NCBI GenBank assembly: GCA_003552565.1
Contig: PUNB01000216.1
Location: forward strand, 1 to 6,180
Direction: 5' to 3'
Source: Lentisphaerota bacterium
GTDB taxonomy: Bacteria > Verrucomicrobiota > Lentisphaeria > Oligosphaerales > PUNB01
DNA length: 6,180 nucleotides
The notes beneath the pieces were generated by a model that had not been told where the DNA came from, searched no databases, and worked only from the letters and a program-made list of their open reading frames with translations. Positions 1 through 5,602 of the stretch are shown here, piece after piece. Every line of letters begins with the position of its first letter. The stretch's first letter is position 1. The position numbers and the translations under genes are program-made.

Positions 1-1397
1 AATCTTCCCAGTTCCGGATTGACCCAGGGCAGAAAATCACCGGCCCAAGCGGTTATCACCCGAGGGTGCTCCGGCAGAAGCACCCAGACCAGGAAAGTCA
101 ACACCGATAAGCCGATTACAGTCGGCACAAAATAACTGGTCACCCGGTCTGCGAACGCCTGCACCGGCACCCGAGTGGCCTGAGCCTCCCGTACCAGTTC
201 CACAACTTGCGACAGGAAAGAATCTCTGCCGACCCGCGTGGCGCGGATTTTCAAAGCTCCATCCTGGCTGACGGTGGCGCCGACGACTTCATCCCCCGCC
301 TGTCTTTCCACTGGGATTGATTCGCCGGTGACCATTGATTCATCAACTAGAGAACGGCCTTCCACCACCTCACCGTCGGCCGGAATTTTTTCACCGGGCC
401 GAACGGCTATAAGGTCACCTTTCTGAACTTCGTGAACCGGAACTTCGATTTCCTGATTGTCTCGGATGACTCTGGCGGTTTTCGCCCCCAGTTCCATGAG
501 TTCGCGAATCGCCCTGCCGGCACGGCCGCGGGCTCTGGACTCAATATATCTGCCGGCCAGATGAAAGGCCAGAATCATGGCCGCGACCCCGGAATAATTG
601 TCTATTTCCAGTCTCATTCCGGCCAGTGGCCCGGTGATAAACGCGGCCGCGGTTCCAAGCGCAATCAACGCGTCCATGTTAGCGGCGCCGGCTTTGATGC
701 TTTTAACGGCGCTGACAAAGGTCTCTTTACCCGCCGCTGTCAGCACCGCCAGAGCCAGAACAGTCATTAGGAAATGATAGGCTGGAATGGGCGCTTCAAA
801 AAACATGTGAGCAATCATCACCGCCATCATTGGAATGGTTATTGACCAGGCCACGATCATTTTGTGCAGTGCGTTGGCGGTTTCCCGGTCTTCCCGGCTT
901 TCACCTTCTTCATTCGGTGCATTGTCATCAGACGAGTCGAGCACTTCCGCCTGATAGCCGACTTCGCTCACTGCGGAGATCAGGTCGGCGGTGGACAGTG
1001 ATTCCGGATCGTAAACCACCTTGGCCTGGGCGGCCGGGAAATTGACCGAAGCTTCGAATACCCCTGTCTGTTTGTTTAAAGCCTTCTCGATGTTCTGGGC
1101 GCAGCTGGCGCAGCTCATGCCGGAAAGAGACAAGGTGGTTTTGGCCGATTTTCCGGAGTCGGAATGACTGCCTGAGTCTGATGGCACATCATTTTCATCG
1201 CGGGGTTCATTCTCTGGAATCGGGCAGGATTCTGATTCGGATTGATTCTGCGAGGAATTGAGATAGTTCTCAGGCGCCTGTTCAAATTCAGTTTTGCAGG
1301 AGGGGTTACAGAAATAATATGTTTTACCTTGGTATTCCGTAGATGTTGCTGGATTCGAGGGATCCACATTCATACCGCATACCGGATCAATAGCCAT
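1..1397 (-). CDS. copA: Copper-type P1B heavy-metal-transporting ATPase with N-terminal YHS and HMA domains (partial, C-terminal half off window)
   Basis: This is the first 465 residues of a P-type ATPase that pumps heavy metal, probably Cu(I), out of the cytoplasm across the inner membrane. Translated directly, it opens with a YHS domain (about residues 4-47; DPVCGM near the start, then YYFCNPSCK). A Ser/Glu/Asp-rich linker follows, then an HMA metal-binding domain (about 86-152) with GMSCASC, Cys96 and Cys99. Membrane segments lie near 179-199, 206-222, 243-260, 267-282 and 415-440. NMDALIALGT (240-249) is typical of copper ATPases, and the actuator-domain TGES is at 357-360. The TM6 metal motif (expected CPC), the DKTGT phosphorylation site and the nucleotide-binding domain would lie beyond position 1, so metal choice and catalytic integrity cannot be verified. 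The ATG at 1397 is chosen because AAGGAG lies 7 nt upstream and the YHS domain begins at once. Silver or another soft metal remains possible. Confidence 0.95.
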   Translation of the reverse strand, partial: MAIDPVCGMNVDPSNPATSTEYQGKTYYFCNPSCKTEFEQAPENYLNSSQNQSESESCPIPENEPRDENDVPSDSGSHSDSGKSAKTTLSLSGMSCASCAQNIEKALNKQTGVFEASVNFPAAQAKVVYDPESLSTADLISAVSEVGYQAEVLDSSDDNAPNEEGESREDRETANALHKMIVAWSITIPMMAVMIAHMFFEAPIPAYHFLMTVLALAVLTAAGKETFVSAVKSIKAGAANMDALIALGTAAAFITGPLAGMRLEIDNYSGVAAMILAFHLAGRYIESRARGRAGRAIRELMELGAKTARVIRDNQEIEVPVHEVQKGDLIAVRPGEKIPADGEVVEGRSLVDESMVTGESIPVERQAGDEVVGATVSQDGALKIRATRVGRDSFLSQVVELVREAQATRVPVQAFADRVTSYFVPTVIGLSVLTFLVWVLLPEHPRVITAWAGDFLPWVNPELGR

Positions 1398-1404
1398 TAT
1401 TTTT

Positions 1405-1410
1405 CTCCTT
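1405..1410 (-). promoter_or_regulatory. Ribosome binding site of the P1B ATPase gene
   Basis: On the minus strand AAGGAG lies 7 nt before the ATG at 1397, a near-ideal Shine-Dalgarno sequence and spacing. It fixes the start of the ATPase, which begins directly with its YHS domain. Confidence 0.85.
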
Positions 1411-1421
1411 AATAAATCTAC

Positions 1422-1449
1422 CCGTGCTTACGAAATTTCGAAAGCACGG
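1422..1449. repeat. 28-bp near-perfect palindrome upstream of the ATPase gene (candidate operator or mRNA hairpin)
   Basis: The arms are CCGTGCTT and AAGCACGG around a perfect 10-bp core, CGAAATTTCG; only one symmetric position pair (1430/1441) breaks the symmetry. The site ends 11 nt before the ATPase Shine-Dalgarno and 24 nt before its start codon. As DNA it could be the operator of a dimeric metal-responsive repressor. As RNA it would fold into a stable hairpin with a short A/U loop that could affect translation of the ATPase. It does not look like the CueR or CopY boxes I know. It is not followed by a clean run of T on either strand, so an ordinary intrinsic terminator is unlikely. The symmetry is seen; the function is inferred. 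Confidence 0.6.
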
Positions 1450-1493
1450 TCATTACTTCATCAATCTTTTCCATTTTTTCGGCTCTGTCACCG

Positions 1494-1530
1494 CGCGAGT
1501 GTGTCGCTTACAATATGGCAGTCACTCGTG
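1494..1530. repeat. Imperfect inverted repeat just downstream of the ligase-like gene
   Basis: Arms of 8 nt (1494-1501 CGCGAGTG and 1523-1530 CACTCGTG) pair with one wobble across a 21-nt loop, starting 3 nt after the stop codon of the ligase-like gene. The position suits a 3' end or transcript-stabilising structure. No U-tract follows in the direction of transcription, and the loop is long, so this may be chance. Confidence 0.2.
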
Positions 1531-1533
1531 ATC

Positions 1534-4146
1534 CTATTCGGGTTCGGAGTCCAGTATTTTTTCAATTTCATGACTGGCTTCCGGTTGTAATTGCCTGACT
1601 CTTCCAAAAGCTCTTTCCGCTGTCGTTTGATTACCTTCGAACCAGTATAATTTTCCTAGTTCCAGCCAATTTTCCCAGTTTTCCGGCTGTAAACGGGTGA
1701 TTTGTTGCCGTGCTCGAATTTCGTTATCAGTTTTTGTAAGACTAGATGAAAGCCGCGCTTTTTTCTGCCACCAGGATACATTTTGCGGCTGCAGTTTGGT
1801 CAGGGCTTCAGTCGCTTGATATTCAGCTTCGGTCGATTGCAGTTGTTGGGACAACAGCCTTATTTCCGTCCATATATCAAGAGCCACTGCAGGTTCAGCT
1901 CTAGTTTGGGCCTCACGGCCGAGTTCGAGTCCGAATTCTATATGTTGCTGGGACAAAACAAAATCCAGCCATGCTCGCCAAATCTTCTCTTTCTCGGGAC
2001 TCAGGCGGGCCGACTTTTGCAAGGAACGTACAGCCTTTTCCGGAGCAATATTATCCTGTTTAACACGGATCTGGGCTAATTCCCACCATAAATCTGTATT
2101 GCGGGGATTGAGTTCCGCGCTTCTTTCCAGGCAATTCACTCCAAAGTTATACATTCGCAAGTGGTCGGTGCCCACAAAGAATCGGTTATCTTCGGTCTGT
2201 AAATGTCTGTTCGCTTGTTCTCGAATGCGTTGGGAAAGTTCTGCCCAAGGCAGCCAATAGGAAGGCGCGGCCCGGATCGCTTCTGCCAGCCTCGGAATAT
2301 CGGCTTGGCGCAGATAGTACGGATTGTCTAGTTTCATATCGCGTCCGGTCCAAGTTAAATTGACGATTAAAGAGATGGCCACAAAAGGAATCAAAGCCCA
2401 ATGCCAATAAAGGGAGCGTTCGTTGTTGGGTTTTTGGGGCAGAGGCATGATCAAACCGATTAAAGCGGCAACCACAAAGGCATTGAGAGGAGATCGCGTC
2501 GGAAAGCCGCAAGCGAACAGCAGAAGCAGGCCCGCCAGGCTGCCGCAGACTGCGGCCAGCAGAGAAAGAGAAACAACCGATGCATAGAGTGAACGATGCC
2601 GCCGGACAATATCCCGGTCGCGACTCCAGGTATCCCGCAGAGCCCGCAAAGTTTTGGTTCTTTGAAAGCGGCTGTGGAAATTACTCCAGAATGCTATGAG
2701 CAGCACCGTCAAAGTTACTGCTCCCAAAAGACTGCCGAACAGTCCATGATCCGCCAGAAACTGCAAGTACTCGTTGTCGGCATAGTGTGGTGTGGCGGTG
2801 TCCGGTTCTTGTTTATACGTGGCATTAAGTACTCGAAATGACTCACCGCCGCCGCCTAAAAACTTGAAATCACTCCATTGGGATAAGGTTTCGCGCATGA
2901 CCATGGAACGATGGGGGGCGTTCTCTTTTTCCAGCGACAGACTTTTCTGTTCTCCCGTCCCCAGCCATTGCAAAAACACAAAAAGCAGTCCGATTAAAAG
3001 AACTATGTTGACTAATGTAAGCGGGGAGCGATTGCGGAGCCAGTGTAAAATTGTAACCAAACAGCCGATAATGACGGTAATCACGATGCCGCGCGAAAAA
3101 GAAAGCAAGGGGGGAAGGATCATCAGCAGCAGACAGAAGCCGTAGAAAAACCGCAGACGCCCAGTGCGCAGCCAATCTCTGGACCAGCTTGAAAATTTCG
3201 TTTCTGATTCGGAAGTAGAATGGCTCGGAGCTTTTTTCTTATGGGCTTCGCTCGGCAAAGTTGAGGAATCTGAGGCGGATATCGAAGAATTGTCCAGTTG
3301 TATTTTTCTTTTTGCTCGAGAGTGGCGGCGGCGGATTAATGGAATAGGCACAATTACCAGGCTTAGAACCACTGGTGTCAAGATTGCGCAAAAGGCGATA
3401 AAATGATGAGTGTAAAGAAATGGTCCAGGTGCCACTGGCTGTTCGGCTGGAATTATCCACCAGATTCGTTCGCCGACGGGGATAATATATTGTCCAATCA
3501 GGCCTATTACCGCAACCGCGGTGCCGCCAACTGCTATATAGGCGAGAAAACGCATTCTCTGATCAAGAGTCATGGCGGTCGCCAGCCAGAACATGGACAA
3601 GGATCCGATCAATGTGATGATAAATCTCTTGGTGCCTGCCTGATTCAGACTAAGGTGACCTGAGTTTCCGTTAGATGTTTCAATGTCATTGAACAATGCG
3701 ACGGAGCTTTGATCGGATTGGCTATCGCTGTTCACCTCGCCAATGGGCAGTTCGGAGAGCTCGCTGATTTTCTGTGCTGATTCTTGGAAATAATCGGCCC
3801 GCTCCGTTCCCAGGCCTGGTGCCGGCAGAGAGATCAAAGTGAAGAGGTGCCAGACTATAAAAACAAGACTGGTCCACCAAAGAACAAATAAAGAGCGCTT
3901 GATAGGCGGTCTATTAAAGAATAAGCCCAAAACTCCTGTAATAACACTGAGTGCCAAAACCCAGTTATGTCGATCAGCACCGAACAGGGCGGCTATCGCC
4001 AGAACTGCAAGCGGTATTCCCAGCTTGGCCCAGTTGCCTGCCGAAAACATGTCGGATTGGCGCTTGTGTGAGCCTTTTTTTTGACTCGAAGATAAATTGT
4101 GATAATTTTTGCTTCGATTGCTTGAACCGTACTTTCTTGTTGTCAT
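1534..4146 (-). CDS. O-antigen ligase/polymerase-like (WaaL/Wzy_C-type) polytopic membrane protein with C-terminal TPR region
   Basis: An 870-residue inner-membrane protein. After a basic, Ser-rich hydrophilic N-terminus (1-40) come about 13 predicted membrane segments between roughly 43 and 600, then a soluble tail (about 610-870) of Trp-rich TPR-like helical repeats with units such as AELNPRNTDLWWELA and TRLQPENWENWLELG. Ligase-family features are GPFLYTHHFIAFC (241-253), SFSRG (349-353), a Gly-rich GGGGESFR (431-438) and the periplasmic-loop motif around HYADNEYLQFLADHGLFG (454-471). Relatives attach undecaprenyl-linked glycans to lipid A core or proteins, or polymerise such glycans, on the periplasmic face. 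Two long low-complexity hydrophilic inserts (about 107-172 and 271-330) and the TPR tail make it much longer than a typical WaaL of about 400 residues. The ATG at 4146 is the only usable start, because an in-frame stop lies about 30 nt upstream and the next Met (33) lacks a ribosome site. No Shine-Dalgarno is visible. The ligated substrate is unknown; a polymerase or protein O-oligosaccharyltransferase is equally possible. Confidence 0.83.
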   Translation of the reverse strand: MTTRKYGSSNRSKNYHNLSSSQKKGSHKRQSDMFSAGNWAKLGIPLAVLAIAALFGADRHNWVLALSVITGVLGLFFNRPPIKRSLFVLWWTSLVFIVWHLFTLISLPAPGLGTERADYFQESAQKISELSELPIGEVNSDSQSDQSSVALFNDIETSNGNSGHLSLNQAGTKRFIITLIGSLSMFWLATAMTLDQRMRFLAYIAVGGTAVAVIGLIGQYIIPVGERIWWIIPAEQPVAPGPFLYTHHFIAFCAILTPVVLSLVIVPIPLIRRRHSRAKRKIQLDNSSISASDSSTLPSEAHKKKAPSHSTSESETKFSSWSRDWLRTGRLRFFYGFCLLLMILPPLLSFSRGIVITVIIGCLVTILHWLRNRSPLTLVNIVLLIGLLFVFLQWLGTGEQKSLSLEKENAPHRSMVMRETLSQWSDFKFLGGGGESFRVLNATYKQEPDTATPHYADNEYLQFLADHGLFGSLLGAVTLTVLLIAFWSNFHSRFQRTKTLRALRDTWSRDRDIVRRHRSLYASVVSLSLLAAVCGSLAGLLLLFACGFPTRSPLNAFVVAALIGLIMPLPQKPNNERSLYWHWALIPFVAISLIVNLTWTGRDMKLDNPYYLRQADIPRLAEAIRAAPSYWLPWAELSQRIREQANRHLQTEDNRFFVGTDHLRMYNFGVNCLERSAELNPRNTDLWWELAQIRVKQDNIAPEKAVRSLQKSARLSPEKEKIWRAWLDFVLSQQHIEFGLELGREAQTRAEPAVALDIWTEIRLLSQQLQSTEAEYQATEALTKLQPQNVSWWQKKARLSSSLTKTDNEIRARQQITRLQPENWENWLELGKLYWFEGNQTTAERAFGRVRQLQPEASHEIEKILDSEPE

Positions 4147-4186
4147 GGGGTGAAATTGATTAATTGTTGAAATTGGTCAGGTCATG

Positions 4187-4220
4187 GGGGTTAAGGTGTT
4201 ATCACAGAAGAATTGACCCC
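4187..4220. repeat. Weak inverted repeat in the sulfatase-ligase spacer
   Basis: GGGGTTAA (4187-4194) and TTGACCCC (4213-4220) are complementary except for one pair, across an 18-nt loop, in the AT-rich spacer after the sulfatase. No T-run follows on the minus strand. The spacer also holds a 9-bp direct repeat, GTCATGGGG, at 4142-4150 (over the ligase start codon) and 4181-4189. I see no convincing promoter or terminator here, so the function is unassigned. Confidence 0.2.
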
Positions 4221-4252
4221 GTCATCTCGTAGAAAGCTGTTAATTGAAAATG

Positions 4253-5602
4253 TTATTCATACTGCCATTTGTGCAGCCAGGGATCACTAGTTTGTTTCTG
4301 AAACTTCTGCAGTTTGTCCTTGAATTCATCGATCAGCTGACGGTATTCCGGCTTCTCGGCCAGATTCTCCAGTTCCTGCGGGTCTTCTTCTAGATCATAG
4401 AGTTCAAAGCAAGGCCGCTGGATATAATTATCGACCGAACGGCTGCCGAAATGACTGGCTCCGTCGCGTAAAACAGCCTGCCAGGAGGGGCAGGCCCAGA
4501 GGTCTGAGGCAAAAGAATAATCCAGTTTCCAGGCGATGTTGTAGATGAATTTATATTTCTTTGTTCTGAGCACCCGCATGGGGTAATAGTTGGTAATTTC
4601 ATGAAAGGTATGGGAGGCGTAAATTTCCCGGCGCCAATCGGCGGTTCCCGGATTGCTGACCAGCGGCTCTAAAGAAGCGCCGTGGAAAGATGTTTTTTCA
4701 GTGTTGACATTCGCCCACTCCAGAATCGTCGGGGTGAGGTCTGTCCAGGATATCAATTCTTCACAAACTTCTCCGCGGCTTTCATGGAAAGGGCTGTGAA
4801 TGAGGCAGGGCAGCCGCATACCAGGTTCATAGAGGGTGGTTTTGGCCTGGGGAAAGGCAATGCCGTTGTCTGAAATGAAAACAATGATTGTATTGTTCAT
4901 TTTTCCTTCTTCCCGCAGTACCTGCATCAGCCGTCCGACCCCGCGGTCCAGGCGGGAAACGGATTGGTAATACTGAGCCAGTTCGGCTCTTACCTCGGGA
5001 GAGTCGTTGAGGAAAAAGGGGATTTCCACTTCTTCTTCACGGTAGGTTTGTTCATTGTCGCCGGGGAAGGAGGTCTCTGGGTTGCCGAAGTTGTTCGGCC
5101 GCAGAGGGTGATCTTCCACAACACCGTCGCGATGCGGGTTATAGGAACACCAGTACAGAAAAAAGGGATCCTCATCGCGGATGAAATCGCGGCAGATTTC
5201 CGACATCCGCACATCGTCGCGACCGGTTTCTTGTTCCGGGATATTCCAGGCGAAAGGATAGACCGAGTCCGGGGAGAAGTGTTTTTTTCCGCAGCGGCCG
5301 GTGCGGTAACCGTTCTCTCCCAGCAGGCGGGGAAGGGAAAGCGTGTCATCAAAAGCCGAAAAGTGATGGTGTCCATGCGTATGGCCGTAAGTGCCGTTGG
5401 CGTGATTGTGCTGCCCGGTCAGGATAACCGAGCGACTGGCGGCGCAGCTGGCGGTGGTGCAGAAACTGTTGAGAAACTGGATGCCGCTTCCCGCCAGCGA
5501 GTCCAGATTCGGGGTTTTTACAACCTGGTTGCCGTAGCAGCCCATACCCTCGGTGCCGAGGTCGTCAGCCACCATTAAAACTATGTTAGGTCGTTTATTC
5601 AT
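4253..5602 (-). CDS. Type I sulfatase, SGSH-like (putative heparan N-sulfatase / sulfoglucosamine sulfohydrolase family)
   Basis: A 449-residue formylglycine-dependent sulfatase that should hydrolyse sulfate (N- or O-linked) from a sugar. The metal-site DD is at 13-14 in VLMVADDLG. The maturation motif is CAASR at 53-57, so Cys53 would become formylglycine, with Arg57. GKKH (105-108), DPH-like NPHRD (155-159) and the second metal site SDNG (244-247) follow. From recall of human SGSH, the GKKH motif, SDNGIxFP followed by a TxLYxPG stretch, YPMR, and the C-terminal DPW region align along the whole length, so assignment to the SGSH (S1_8-like) branch is stronger than for a generic arylsulfatase. 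A His cluster, HTHGHHH, at 74-80 is more His-rich than in SGSH. There is no signal peptide: residues 6-14 already form the first catalytic strand, so the mature enzyme looks cytoplasmic. The ATG at 5602 is supported by AAGGA 8 nt upstream and overlaps the previous stop as ATGA. The substrate is not provable from sequence, and maturation needs FGE or anSME encoded elsewhere. Confidence 0.93.
   Translation of the reverse strand: MNKRPNIVLMVADDLGTEGMGCYGNQVVKTPNLDSLAGSGIQFLNSFCTTASCAASRSVILTGQHNHANGTYGHTHGHHHFSAFDDTLSLPRLLGENGYRTGRCGKKHFSPDSVYPFAWNIPEQETGRDDVRMSEICRDFIRDEDPFFLYWCSYNPHRDGVVEDHPLRPNNFGNPETSFPGDNEQTYREEEVEIPFFLNDSPEVRAELAQYYQSVSRLDRGVGRLMQVLREEGKMNNTIIVFISDNGIAFPQAKTTLYEPGMRLPCLIHSPFHESRGEVCEELISWTDLTPTILEWANVNTEKTSFHGASLEPLVSNPGTADWRREIYASHTFHEITNYYPMRVLRTKKYKFIYNIAWKLDYSFASDLWACPSWQAVLRDGASHFGSRSVDNYIQRPCFELYDLEEDPQELENLAEKPEYRQLIDEFKDKLQKFQKQTSDPWLHKWQYE

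Noticed and set aside
432..770. Plus-strand open frame of 112 codons, and a neighbour at 238-426
   Set aside because: Both are antisense to the clearly conserved ATPase frame (actuator domain and TM3-TM4 motifs), with low-complexity translations and no recognised family.
1115..1369. Minus-strand 84-codon open frame
   Set aside because: It overlaps the YHS-HMA coding frame in another phase. The true frame carries DPVCGM and GMSCASC; this one carries Pro/Arg-rich noise.
4187..4220. Intrinsic terminator after the sulfatase
   Set aside because: The stem has a mismatch and an 18-nt loop, and no T-run follows on the minus strand. It is kept only as a weak inverted repeat.
4990..5376. Minus-strand 128-codon frame inside the sulfatase
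   Set aside because: It is an alternative phase of the sulfatase gene. It lacks domain features and the real frame is uninterrupted.
4964..5578. Plus-strand open frame of 204 codons opposite the sulfatase
   Set aside because: It is a shadow of the sulfatase: it lies wholly antisense to a gene with intact family motifs, and its translation shows no recognisable domain.
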